Assembly: GCF_000721705.1 (NCBI RefSeq) | Contig: NZ_JOJL01000003.1 | Span: 62,001 to 126,000 of the forward strand | Direction of reading: 5' to 3' | DNA: 64,000 nucleotides | Origin: Actinoplanes subtropicus | GTDB taxonomy: Bacteria; Actinomycetota; Actinomycetes; Mycobacteriales; Micromonosporaceae | Shown: piece by piece, positions 33,273-42,192 of the stretch | Position numbering within the stretch: position 1 is the stretch's first letter | How the letters are laid out: each line of letters opens with the position of its first letter | Translations under genes and position numbers: made by a program | The notes under the pieces: generated by a model | What the model saw: the letters and a program-made list of their open reading frames with translations, nothing else | Databases searched by the model: none | What the model was told of the DNA's origin: nothing

Positions 33273-34463
33273 ATGCGAGTCCGTACCGTCGCGCTGGCGC
33301 TCGGCGCCGCGTCCACCGTGGCCGCGCTCACCCTGGCCGGCATCGAGAACGCGGCGGCCGACACCGCGCCCCGGATCAGGAACGCCTGCCCGAGCGTCGC
33401 CCCGCCGAAGGCCATGTGCTTCGCCCAGGTGGTGGTCGGCGGCGGACCGCTGGCCGCGCCCGCCGGGTTCGGCCCGGCCGACCTGACCTCGGCATACCAG
33501 ATCCCGGCCGGCGGGAGTGGCCAGGTGGCCGGCGTCGTCGACGCGTACGGCGACCCGAACCTCGAGGCCGACCTCGCCACCTATCGCAGCACATACGGGC
33601 TGCCGGCGTGCACCACGGCGGACGGGTGCCTGCGCATCGTCAACCAGGCCGGCGACGCGTCGCCGCTGCCCGCGCCGGACACCGGCTGGGCACTGGAGAC
33701 GTCGCTGGACGTGGACATGGTCTCGGCGGTCTGCCCGGCCTGCCGCATCCTCGTGGTCCAGGCCGACTCCAACGGCCTCGACCAGTTGGGCAGCGCGGTC
33801 GACACTGCGGTGCGGCTGGGCGCGACCGTGGTGTCCAACAGCTACGGCACCGGGGTCGAGTTCGCCGGCGAGACCGACCTCGAGTCGCATTACGTCCACC
33901 CCGGACATCCGATCGTGGTCAGCGCCGGGGACATCGGCTACTCGGCCTCCTTCCCCGCCGCGTCCCCGCACGTGACCGCGGTCGGCGGCACCACGCTGAC
34001 CCGGTCGGCCGGCGGCTGGTCGGAGACGGTCTGGCCGGGGACCGGCTCGGGCTGCTCGGCGTACCTGCCGAAGCCGGCCTGGCAGACCGATCCGCACTGC
34101 CCGATGCGGATGCTCAACGACGTGGCCGCGGTGGCCGACCCGGCGACCGGGGTGTCGGTCCAGGACAGCTATCAGTCCACCGGCTGGCAGGTCGTCGGCG
34201 GCACCAGCGCCTCGGCCCCGATCATCGCGGCCATGTACGCGCTGACCGGCGCGGCGAGCCGGATCAACGACGGGTCGGTGCCGTGGCTGCGGCACAGCGC
34301 TGCCGCGTTCCGGGACGTGACCAGCGGGTCCAATGTGCCCGGTCCGTACTCGGCCACCTGCGGCGGCGACTACCTGTGTACCGGGACGGCCGGATACGAC
34401 GGCCCGACCGGCTGGGGCACGCCGACCGGTGTCGGCGGGCTGACGCCGGCGTCCGTAGGCTGA
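33273..34463 (+). CDS. Secreted S53 (sedolisin-type) serine peptidase
   Basis: A 396-aa exported peptidase: signal peptide to about AAA-D, short pro-region, then the S53 domain with the catalytic Glu/Asp pair in ETSLDVDM, DxxGYSASFPAASP, and the catalytic Ser in VVGGTSASAPIIAAM, plus a C-terminal calcium-type loop (GTAGYDGPTGWGTP). Usually such enzymes act in acidic surroundings. ATG 33273 has GGAAGGAAGG. Second gene of a unit behind a CebR-type box. Its last codons form the first unit of a tandem repeat that continues past the stop. Confidence 0.88.
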   Translation: MRVRTVALALGAASTVAALTLAGIENAAADTAPRIRNACPSVAPPKAMCFAQVVVGGGPLAAPAGFGPADLTSAYQIPAGGSGQVAGVVDAYGDPNLEADLATYRSTYGLPACTTADGCLRIVNQAGDASPLPAPDTGWALETSLDVDMVSAVCPACRILVVQADSNGLDQLGSAVDTAVRLGATVVSNSYGTGVEFAGETDLESHYVHPGHPIVVSAGDIGYSASFPAASPHVTAVGGTTLTRSAGGWSETVWPGTGSGCSAYLPKPAWQTDPHCPMRMLNDVAAVADPATGVSVQDSYQSTGWQVVGGTSASAPIIAAMYALTGAASRINDGSVPWLRHSAAAFRDVTSGSNVPGPYSATCGGDYLCTGTAGYDGPTGWGTPTGVGGLTPASVG

Positions 34464-34580
34464 CGCAGGCGTCCGCGGGCTGACGCAGGCGGCGGGCTGA
34501 CGCAGGCGACGGCGGGCTGACGCAGGCGACGGCGGGCTGACGCAGGCGACGGCGGGCTGACGCGGGCGTCAGCGGCCGGC
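34441..34580. repeat. Tandem repeat overlapping the S53 gene 3' end
   Basis: Seven head-to-tail copies of a 17-23 bp unit starting TGACGC(A/C)GGCG; three are the identical 20-mer TGACGCAGGCGACGGCGGGC. The first unit encodes the protease's last residues (LTPASVG) and each later copy begins with TGA. Confidence 0.9.
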
Positions 34581-34583
34581 TGA

Positions 34584-37500
34584 TCAGCCGACCGCGACCC
34601 GGTTGCGGCCGCCGCGTTTGGCCTCGTAGAGGGCCTCGTCGGCGATCTTGATGAGGCTGTCGGGCTGGACACCGGCGACCGGCGCCCCGGCGGTGACGCC
34701 GACGCTGATCGTGACGATGCCGCCGTCGACCAGGGCGTGCGGCGCCCGCAGGTCGGCCACCGCCCGCCGGGCCCGCTCGGCGACCTGCGCCGCGCTGGCG
34801 GCGTCCGCGCCCGGCATGATGATCGAGAACTCCTCGCCGCCGTAGCGGGCGACCAGGTCGGTGGTCCGGACGCTCGCGGCGGCCGCCCGCGCGACCAGCC
34901 GGAGGCACTCGTCGCCGCCCTGGTGGCCGTAGTGGTCGTTGTACTTCTTGAAGTTGTCGATGTCGATCATGGCCAGCCCGATCGACTCCCCCGAGCGCAG
35001 CGCGCGCAGCCACTCGTGCTCCAGGACGTCGGTGAGGCGGCGCCGGTTGGCCAGCCCGGTGAGCGGGTCGGTGATGGTCAGCAGCTCCAGTTGCCGGTTG
35101 GCCTCGGCCAGCGCCTCGGTGCGTTCGGCGACCTTGCGTTCGAGGGAGGCGTAGACGAGGGCGTTCTCCAGCGACACCGTGAGCTGGCCGGCGATCATCT
35201 GGACGGCGTCGAGCCGCTTCATCGTGAACGCGCGCCGGGTGAGCCGGTTCTCCAGGACGAGCATGGCCTTCGGGGCGCCCTGGCTGAGCACCGGGACGAC
35301 CAGCAGCGAGCAGTGCTCCAGGCCGGACAGGTACGGATCGCGGGCGACCCGGTCGTCGCGGGAGGTGTCGTCGACCAGCATCGGCTCGCGGGTCCGTTCG
35401 GCGTAGCGCAGCGCGGTCAGCGGCAGCAGGCGCTGCTCGGCCGCCTCGGCCAGGCTCAGCGCGGGCCGGCCGGCGACCAGGTCGGCGGGCAGCAGCCACC
35501 CGCCGGTGGCGTCGTCCCACAGCACGACCCGCACCTGGGTGGCGCCGGTCATGGCGCTGAGTACCTGCTCCACCCGCAGCCGCAGCCGCTCGAGGTCGGT
35601 CTCCGAGCTGAGCGCCCGGGCCGCCTCCAGGACCGCGAGCAGGTCGATCACTTCGGTGGAGACGTTGACGCTGCTGGTGGTGCCCAGCGCGCTCCCCCGG
35701 GCCCCGTTCCGGGAGGGCGCGGCGGCGACGAACGGGTGGTCGTGTTCCAGCTGGCGGGCCTTGGCGTGGGCGCCCCAGGCGGCGTACGCGTGGAAGGCCT
35801 CAGTGAGCAGGTGCTGTCCAGCGTGTTCCATCCCGTACCGCAGGAAGAAGTTTCCGGCCCGCTCGTGGATCAACGCGGTGTGCCAGAGCCGGCCCGACCC
35901 GGTCGCGTCGCCGCAGGCCGCGTCGTAGGCCTTCGCCGCGGCGGCGAGGTCGCCGGCGAGCACGGCGGTCTCCGCGTCGGCGAGCCACTGCAGGTGGCGG
36001 AAGTTGCCGGGCTGGTCGGCGGCCCGGGCCGCCAGGAAGTCCCGGCTGGTCCTCAGGTCGGCGAGGGCCGCCTCCCGGTCGGCGCCGGTGGCCGTGCCGG
36101 CGCGGGCGGCGGCGCCCAGCACGTTCAGCAGGTGCCCGAAGAGCGTGCCGTAGGTGGCGGTGATGAACGGCAGCAACGCCATGGCGGCCGTGCTGTGCCG
36201 CGCCACGGCCGGCTCGTCGCCGAAGGCGGCCGCGACCATCCCCCGGCACAGGTGGAAGTTGACCACCGCCGTCGGGTTGTCCGCCACCGCCGCCAGGTGG
36301 GCGTCCTCGTCGAAGGAGTCGTCGGTGAACATGCCCGGCGCCGCCGTCTCGCCGCGCAGGGCCCGCCGGAGCTGCCGGTAGGAGACCATCACCTTGGCGG
36401 TGTGGTCGTAGCCGATCCGCTCGAACAGCGACAGGGCCGACTCAACCTCGGCGCCGAACCCGTCCAGGTCGGCGCAGTCGAGCGACTGGGTGATCGAGCC
36501 GTAGTAGGTGTTGGCGGCGTTCTGCAGGTCGCCGCCGCGCAGCAGGCCGTCGCGGGCCTCGCGGCACAGCCGCACCCCGTTCTCCACCGGCTCGAACCAG
36601 GCGATCGTGCCGAGCCCGTGCAGGAACTTGGCCTGGGACGTGTCCGGCTCGTAGCCGCGGGCCTCGCCGACCGCGATGACCCGGCGCACCGCCTGGTAGC
36701 CGGCCCGGTAGTCGCCGCGTACTGGGATCGTCACGAAACCGGCGTGGCTGAACGGCCCGATCAACGCGGCGGCCGGACCGTGCCGGGTCCACACCTCGCC
36801 CGCCTCCATCACCAGCCACGCGAAGGTCACGTGGTCGGAGAAGAACGCCGGCGGGATCATCCGGTTGATCACCCGGGCGATCGCGACCAGCCGCGGATCG
36901 GCCAGCTCGGGCCGGTGCAGGTCGTCGTCGGGGTCGCGGGCGAGCCAGCCGTACACGGTCTCCAGGCCGGCGCCGATCGCCGGGCCCATCTCGTCGGTGG
37001 CCGGCACCGCCACGCCGAGCCGCCGGAGCTGGGCGAGCCCGAGCCCGAGGGCCTCGCCGAACATGCCCCGGTTGGTCCAGCCGACGATCTGCTCACTGAC
37101 CGGGCCGGTGTGCGGCACCGGTTCGGGGCCGGCCGCCTCGAGCGCCTCGAAGACCGCGTCGGCCTCGGCGAACTTGCCGAGGCTGCACAGCGACGCGTGC
37201 CACTCGCCCTGCACCGCCCGGTAGCTGTCGTCGGCCGGGTCGAGCAGGGTCAGCGCCGCGGAGAGGAAGGACTCGGCGGCGCCGTGGTTGGTGACCATGC
37301 GGGCCGCGGTGGCGGCGTGACGCAACAGGGCGGCCGCCGACTGCCGCTCGGCCGGCTCGGTGACCTCGTCGAGAGCGGGCAGATACTGCTGGGCCGCGGC
37401 GAGGGCGTACGCCGGGTCGTCGGCGAGCCGGCGGGCGATGGCCAGGCCCAGCCGGGTCCGGAAGTTCACCTCCATTTTCCCGTACGCGGCCTGCTGCACC

Positions 37501-39464
37501 CGGTCGTGCCGGAAGCTCGCCACCGGCGTGCCCTCCCGGCTCACCACGATCAGGCCGTCCTCGGCGGCGGGCAGCAGCGCGAGCCCGATCTGGTCGGCCG
37601 GCTGGCCGGACGCCACCCGCAGCAGCGTGAGGTCGACCTCGCCGCCGAGGCAGGCCATGACCTCGAGCAGTTCCCGCGTGCTGGCCGGCAGCGCCTCGAT
37701 CCGGGCGCCGAGCAGGTCGACCACGTCGCCGCGGCCGACGAACCGGCGCAGCGTGGCCGCGTCCCAGCGCCAGCCGGTCCCCTCGGGCACCAGCGCACCC
37801 TCCCGGCGCAGCGCGTTGACCAGCTCGACGGTGTCGAACGGGTTCCCGCCGGTGCGGCCGGCCAGCGCCTCGGCCAGCGGCGCCGCCTCGGGCACCGGCA
37901 GCCGCAGCATCTCGGCCAGCAGCGTGCCGAGGTCGCCCGGGGGCAGGTTGTCCAGGCGCATCTCGCCGCCGGTGCGGCGCAGCCGGGCCAGGATCGCGGT
38001 GAGCGGGTGCGCCTCGTCGACCTCGGCCTCCCGGAACGCGCCGAGCACCAGCACGCCGGGCAGGTCGGATTCGTCGAGCACCGAGTCGAGGAAACCGAAC
38101 GCGGCCGGCCCGGCCCACTGCAGGTCGTCGATGAAGAAGACCACCGGGTGGGCGCTGGAGGCGATGCACCGCAGCAGCGCGATGCCCACCTGCCGGATCC
38201 GGGCCAGGGCGGTGCGCGGGTCGTCGACGGTCTCCTCGGGGGCGACGCCGAGCAGCGCCGCGAACGACGGCAGCACCGCGGCGGCCAGGCCGGCGTTGCC
38301 GCCGAGCGCGTCGAGCAGCCGTACCCGCAGGGCCGCGACCTCCTCGTCCGGCTCGGCCAGCAGTTGCGCGCCGAGGGCGGTGAAGGCCTGCCCGACGGCG
38401 TCGGCGCCGAGGTCGCGGCGGTACTGGTCGAACTTGCCGGTGACGAACCGGCCGCCGGCGGTGGCGACGGCCGGGCGGAGCCGGTCGATGAGCGCGGTCT
38501 TGCCGACGCCGGGCGGGCCGGTGACCAGGGCGATGCCGCGGTTGCCGGTGACCGCCTCGGCGAACAGGCCGCGCAGGGTGGCGAGCGGCGCCTCCCGGCC
38601 GACGAGCCGGGCGGGCGGGGCCAGGCGCAGCGGGAAGTCGCGCTCGGCGAGGGGGAAGGCCGCGTCGCCGGCGCGGAGCCGGTCGAGATCGTAGGCGAGC
38701 CCCTCGCCGGACTGGTAGCGCTGTTCCGGCTCCTTGGCGAGGAGCCGCATGACGATGTCCGACAGGATATCCGGGAGGTCCGGGTTCAGCTGGGTCGGCG
38801 GGACCGGGATCCGGGCCAGGTGATCATGTACGAGCGTGAGCGGGTCGGCATCGCGCCCGAACGGCGGCGTCCCGGTCGCCAGCTCGTACAGCGTGGCGCC
38901 GAGCGCGTAGAGATCCGCACGATGGTCGACCGGCCGCCCGGTCCGCCCGGTCTGCTCGGGCGCGAGATAGGGCAGCGTGCCGGCGAGACCGTCCTGCCGT
39001 ACGGGCGCGAACCGGTCCTCGGCCATCGACGTCGCCAGCTCGAAGTCGATCAGGGTGGGCGGCCGGTCCGGCGCCGGCTCCCCGTCGACCAGCGGCACCA
39101 GGATGTTGCCGGGGCTGATGTCGCGGTGCACCACGCCGTGCCGGTGGATCGCCGCCAGGACGCCGGCCAGCCCACGGGCCAGTGCGATCAGTGGTTCGGC
39201 GGCCCACGGCGCCGGCAGCGCCGCGAGCGGGCGGGACGGCGTGTCGACCAGGAGCAGGGCGTCGCCGTCGCCCTCCCCGACCGACCGGGGGATACCCTCG
39301 ACGCCGTCGAGCCGGCGCAGCACGTCGCGCTCGTTGCGGAGGCGATCGGCGGCCGTGGGTCCGAGCGGCTGCTTCCGGATGAGCGGAGGCGAGCCGTCGG
39401 CCGGGTAGACCCGGACAACCCGAGTGCGGTCGCTGTCATGGAGGACTTCGTCGCGGGACCTCAC
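34584..39464 (-). CDS. Giant signalling protein: Ser/Thr kinase, AAA ATPase, TPR-like region, GAF, diguanylate cyclase (GGDEF)
   Basis: A 1626-aa protein. Kinase domain about 1-275 with HRD in GVVHRDISPGNIL, DFE in place of DFG (LIDFELA) and GTLPYLAPEQTGRT. PknK-type ATPase about 285-560 with Walker A GPPGVGKT and FIDDLQWAGPA. Helical TPR-like region to about 1240. GAF domain about 1270-1420, coiled linker, then GGDEF about 1460-1620 with an intact active site YGGEEF and an RxxD inhibitory site (RTTD) five residues before it. It should make cyclic di-GMP under control of the kinase/ATPase part. GTG 39464 follows GAGGGG; the open frame extends much further without homology. Confidence 0.9.
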   Translation of the reverse strand: MRSRDEVLHDSDRTRVVRVYPADGSPPLIRKQPLGPTAADRLRNERDVLRRLDGVEGIPRSVGEGDGDALLLVDTPSRPLAALPAPWAAEPLIALARGLAGVLAAIHRHGVVHRDISPGNILVPLVDGEPAPDRPPTLIDFELATSMAEDRFAPVRQDGLAGTLPYLAPEQTGRTGRPVDHRADLYALGATLYELATGTPPFGRDADPLTLVHDHLARIPVPPTQLNPDLPDILSDIVMRLLAKEPEQRYQSGEGLAYDLDRLRAGDAAFPLAERDFPLRLAPPARLVGREAPLATLRGLFAEAVTGNRGIALVTGPPGVGKTALIDRLRPAVATAGGRFVTGKFDQYRRDLGADAVGQAFTALGAQLLAEPDEEVAALRVRLLDALGGNAGLAAAVLPSFAALLGVAPEETVDDPRTALARIRQVGIALLRCIASSAHPVVFFIDDLQWAGPAAFGFLDSVLDESDLPGVLVLGAFREAEVDEAHPLTAILARLRRTGGEMRLDNLPPGDLGTLLAEMLRLPVPEAAPLAEALAGRTGGNPFDTVELVNALRREGALVPEGTGWRWDAATLRRFVGRGDVVDLLGARIEALPASTRELLEVMACLGGEVDLTLLRVASGQPADQIGLALLPAAEDGLIVVSREGTPVASFRHDRVQQAAYGKMEVNFRTRLGLAIARRLADDPAYALAAAQQYLPALDEVTEPAERQSAAALLRHAATAARMVTNHGAAESFLSAALTLLDPADDSYRAVQGEWHASLCSLGKFAEADAVFEALEAAGPEPVPHTGPVSEQIVGWTNRGMFGEALGLGLAQLRRLGVAVPATDEMGPAIGAGLETVYGWLARDPDDDLHRPELADPRLVAIARVINRMIPPAFFSDHVTFAWLVMEAGEVWTRHGPAAALIGPFSHAGFVTIPVRGDYRAGYQAVRRVIAVGEARGYEPDTSQAKFLHGLGTIAWFEPVENGVRLCREARDGLLRGGDLQNAANTYYGSITQSLDCADLDGFGAEVESALSLFERIGYDHTAKVMVSYRQLRRALRGETAAPGMFTDDSFDEDAHLAAVADNPTAVVNFHLCRGMVAAAFGDEPAVARHSTAAMALLPFITATYGTLFGHLLNVLGAAARAGTATGADREAALADLRTSRDFLAARAADQPGNFRHLQWLADAETAVLAGDLAAAAKAYDAACGDATGSGRLWHTALIHERAGNFFLRYGMEHAGQHLLTEAFHAYAAWGAHAKARQLEHDHPFVAAAPSRNGARGSALGTTSSVNVSTEVIDLLAVLEAARALSSETDLERLRLRVEQVLSAMTGATQVRVVLWDDATGGWLLPADLVAGRPALSLAEAAEQRLLPLTALRYAERTREPMLVDDTSRDDRVARDPYLSGLEHCSLLVVPVLSQGAPKAMLVLENRLTRRAFTMKRLDAVQMIAGQLTVSLENALVYASLERKVAERTEALAEANRQLELLTITDPLTGLANRRRLTDVLEHEWLRALRSGESIGLAMIDIDNFKKYNDHYGHQGGDECLRLVARAAAASVRTTDLVARYGGEEFSIIMPGADAASAAQVAERARRAVADLRAPHALVDGGIVTISVGVTAGAPVAGVQPDSLIKIADEALYEAKRGGRNRVAVG

Positions 39465-39905
39465 AAGCCCCTCATCGGCCGGATGGGCAGTTTCGCTGAG
39501 GGTACGGGATTTCCCGGGCCGGCCGTGGTGAAGCGGGGCAGCGCGGCGACCGCCACCGAGAGCAGGGCGACGATGGCGATCTGGACGACCTCGACGCCGA
39601 GGGTGGCGACGCCGCGCCAGGCCTGCTCGCCGCCGTCGAGGCCGGGGTCGTCCGGGCCCGATCGTCGGTTTGCTGACTTTTTGGTGGGGTTTATTATTGG
39701 GTGCCGGCAGATAACCGACGAGTAGCTGACCGGAATCTGATAGCGAGCGATGGTCCGCAATTTTTCCGATGCCGGGTGGTCGATTTTCCGATTGGTCCGC
39801 GCTTGCCCGCGGATGGTAGTTTCGCGAATGTCGCGGCGGGTTGCCGACCGTTTCGGCGAGCCGCAAAGCGGGGCGAGAGCGGGGCGACATGCGTGCGGTG
39901 TGCCG
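39465..39905. other. 441-bp divergent intergenic region
   Basis: Between the giant signalling gene and the LuxR gene. A minus-strand frame (39760-39461) with a hydrophobic stretch (VVQIAIVALLSVAVAAL) overlaps the signalling gene start by 4 bp, but it has no plausible start codon or homology. AT-rich DNA at about 39660-39800 is the likely promoter area. Confidence 0.4.
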
Positions 39906-40526
39906 ATGAATCGACAGGGCGAGGTCGTGCTCGTCGCGGGCTGCTGGTCCGCGTTGCCCGACGGTGCCGCGTCGGTGCGGGCCGGCGATCATCTGGTGGT
40001 CCGGGTCGACGCCCGGGTGCGCGCCTGCCAGGCCGCCATCGTCCGGTACTCGGCGACCTGGCTGATCCTGGCCGGCGGCATCGACGACGTGCAGCGTGAC
40101 TCGCTCGTGCAGGCGGCCCGGCACGCCTCGGCCGAGGTGCACGTGGCGGTGCTCGGCGGCCCCGGCGACAACAGCCACTCCGAGCGCTGGCTGCGCCGCG
40201 GCTGCGCGGCCTACCTGGAGCTGACCGACCCGGTCGAGCGGGTGCTGCGGGTGCTCAATTTCGTTCGCGAGACCGGCCTGATCGCCGTCGACAAGCGTTT
40301 CCACGTCGCCTCCGCGCCGGGCGAGGTGATTGCGATCTCCGATCTGACCCGGCGCGAACGAGAGGTTCTGCATTGGCTGCGGCAGGGCCGGCGGAACCAC
40401 GAGATCGCCGCCGCGTTGAGCGTTTCCGGCAGCACGGTCGGATTCCACGTACGCAATGTTCTGGAAAAGCTCGGCGCGCGGAATCGCGTCGAAGCAATTC
40501 GACGGGCCGACCTTTTGGGCCTGTGA
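39906..40526 (+). CDS. LuxR/NarL-type response-regulator-like protein
   Basis: A 206-aa protein read from ATG 39906 (MNRQGEVVLVAG). The N-terminal domain is receiver-like in length but lacks a clear phospho-acceptor Asp cluster; the C-terminal LuxR HTH is complete (LTRREREVLHWL, NHEIAAALSVSGSTVGFHV). It ends inside an inverted repeat (40523-40550) that forms the promoter of the following MFS gene, and the same repeat recurs in the island. It is therefore one of two candidate regulators of that regulon. Confidence 0.8.
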   Translation: MNRQGEVVLVAGCWSALPDGAASVRAGDHLVVRVDARVRACQAAIVRYSATWLILAGGIDDVQRDSLVQAARHASAEVHVAVLGGPGDNSHSERWLRRGCAAYLELTDPVERVLRVLNFVRETGLIAVDKRFHVASAPGEVIAISDLTRREREVLHWLRQGRRNHEIAAALSVSGSTVGFHVRNVLEKLGARNRVEAIRRADLLGL

Positions 40527-40577
40527 GTAGCCCGATTCATCCCTACTCACGATGACCGCCCGGTTCGTCGATAACGT
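40523..40577 (+). promoter_or_regulatory. Island-type promoter of the MFS gene (site A)
   Basis: GTGAGTAG (40523-40530) and CTACTCAC (40543-40550) form a perfect inverted repeat with a 12-bp spacer. The -10 box TAACGT (40572-40577) starts 29 bp after the first base of the proximal half. Seven bases later is GTG 40585, so transcript and protein should start together. No -35 of the usual kind. Confidence 0.75.
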
Positions 40578-40584
40578 CCGCCGG

Positions 40585-42153
40585 GTGACCACAGCAGAAA
40601 TCGCCCCCGAGCACGCGACCGACCGCCGGCGGTGGGCCGTGCTGGCCGTCGCGCTGACCGGCGCCTTCCTGGTGATCGGCGGGGTCTCCATCGTCAACCT
40701 GGCCATGCCGTCCATGCAGAGCACGCTGCACACGAGCGCGAACACGGTGGCGCTGGTGATCGCCTCGTACAGCCTGGTCTATGCGATCTTCCTGATCGCC
40801 GGCGGACGCCTCGGCGACCTGGCCGGGCGCAAGACCGCGCTGATGGCCGGCCTGGCGCTGTTCACCGTCGCGGTGGCGGCGTGCGGCCTGGCCCCGACCG
40901 CCGGCTCGCTGATCGCCGCCCGGGTGCTGCAGGGACTGGGCGCCGCGCTGATCTACCCGCAGATTCTGTCGATCATCGAGGAGACCTTCGACGGGCCGGA
41001 GCGCAACTTCGCGCTCGGCCTGTTCGGCGCCACGATCGGTGGCGCCGTGGTGGCCGGGCAGCTGATCGGCGGCGCCCTCATCCAGCTCGACCTGGGCGGC
41101 CTGTCCTGGCGGCCGGCCTTCCTGGTGCTGGTGCCGGTCGGCGTGGTGGCGCTGGTCGGGGGCCACGTCTCGATGACGAACACGACCTCGCGGACCCGGC
41201 ACAGTCATCTCGACCTCGGCGGCATCCTGATCCTCGGCGGCGCGCTGACCATGCTGATCCTCCCGCTGCTCGAGGGGCGCGCCGCGGGCTGGCCCTGGTG
41301 GCTGGTGGCCGTGCTGGCGGCGGCGCTGCCGGCGTTGGCGGGCTTCTTCGCGTACGAGAGAAGGCTTTTGCGCAGTGGCCGGGTCCCGCTGCTCGACCCG
41401 GCCCTGTTCCGGCAGCGCTCGTTCTCGGTCGGCAGCGCGATGGGCATCGTCTTCTTCATGGGCTCGCTCGGCTTCGCGGTCTACACCTCGCTGGTGCTGC
41501 AGACCGGCGCCGGCTTCAGCACGATGCGGGCCGGCCTGGCGTTCGCGCCCACCGGCCTCGCGCTGCTGGCGGCCTCGCTGACCGCGCCCCGGCTGATTCC
41601 CCGGCTCGGCCGGCACGTACTGAGCATCGGGTACGCGGTCCTGGCCGCCGGGCTGGTGGCGACGTTCGTGACGGTGGAGCTGGCCGGCCCGCACCTGTCC
41701 GTATGGACGCTGGCGCCCGCCCTGATCGCGGTCGGCGCCGGCCAGGGCTTCGGGATGTCGCCGCTGGTCGGCACCGTGCTGTCCGGCGTACGGAAAACCG
41801 ATGCCGGCGCGGCCTCCGGCGCCCTGACCACGTCCTTCCAGGTCGGCCAGACGCTGGGGATCGCGCTGGTCGGCACGGTCTTCTTCACGCTGGTCGGCGC
41901 GGGCGAGGGCAGCCAGTCCGAGCGCTACCTGTTCGCGTACCGGGGATTGACGCTGTTTCTGGCGGCGCTGGCCGCCGTGCTGTTCCTGCTGGTCTTCTTG
42001 CTGCCGCAACCCAAGGCTCGGGCCGACGTCTTCCTCGATCGGCACCCGCACGGGCTGGCCGGCCTGGTGCACGCGGCCTACCTCGCGACCGGCGGGCGAG
42101 CGGGCGAGCGACTCGTGCACAAGATACTCGCCCACCATCAAAACGAGGACTGA
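40585..42153 (+). CDS. MFS exporter, DHA2 (14-helix) type
   Basis: A 522-aa drug/proton antiporter-like protein. Helix 1 follows the N-terminus (WAVLAVALTGAFLVIGGVS); motif A is present as GGRLGDLAGRK between helices 2 and 3, motif C-like GATIGGAVVAGQLIGG in helix 5, and about 14 hydrophobic segments in total. ATG 40552 is possible but lies between the promoter's activator site and its -10 box and has no ribosome binding site; GTG 40585 is positioned for leaderless translation. Substrate unknown. It ends at a strong terminator. Confidence 0.88.
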   Translation: MTTAEIAPEHATDRRRWAVLAVALTGAFLVIGGVSIVNLAMPSMQSTLHTSANTVALVIASYSLVYAIFLIAGGRLGDLAGRKTALMAGLALFTVAVAACGLAPTAGSLIAARVLQGLGAALIYPQILSIIEETFDGPERNFALGLFGATIGGAVVAGQLIGGALIQLDLGGLSWRPAFLVLVPVGVVALVGGHVSMTNTTSRTRHSHLDLGGILILGGALTMLILPLLEGRAAGWPWWLVAVLAAALPALAGFFAYERRLLRSGRVPLLDPALFRQRSFSVGSAMGIVFFMGSLGFAVYTSLVLQTGAGFSTMRAGLAFAPTGLALLAASLTAPRLIPRLGRHVLSIGYAVLAAGLVATFVTVELAGPHLSVWTLAPALIAVGAGQGFGMSPLVGTVLSGVRKTDAGAASGALTTSFQVGQTLGIALVGTVFFTLVGAGEGSQSERYLFAYRGLTLFLAALAAVLFLLVFLLPQPKARADVFLDRHPHGLAGLVHAAYLATGGRAGERLVHKILAHHQNED

Positions 42154-42181
42154 AAAGGCCGCCCGGTCCGGGCGGCCTTTC
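42154..42181. terminator. Bidirectional terminator
   Basis: AAAAGGCCGCCCGG/CCGGGCGGCCTTT: 12-bp stem flanked by A's and T's, serving the convergent MFS and ferritin-like genes. Confidence 0.9.
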
Positions 42182-42192
42182 CGTACGCGAGG

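Noticed and set aside
34576..34589. CGGCTGATCAGCCG palindrome at the end of the GGDEF gene as an operator
   Set aside because: It spans the stop codon at the convergent gene ends; more likely part of a terminator than an operator.
34737..39725. Plus-strand frame of 1662 codons opposite the kinase-GGDEF gene
   Set aside because: Low-complexity antisense shadow (repeated GRxAGVRxQ-type composition) with no domain; the minus strand carries clear motifs.
39461..39760. Minus-strand 99-codon frame with a hydrophobic stretch, overlapping the kinase-GGDEF start by 4 bp
   Set aside because: First half reads like non-coding DNA, no ribosome binding site for its ATG and no family match; kept only as a note.
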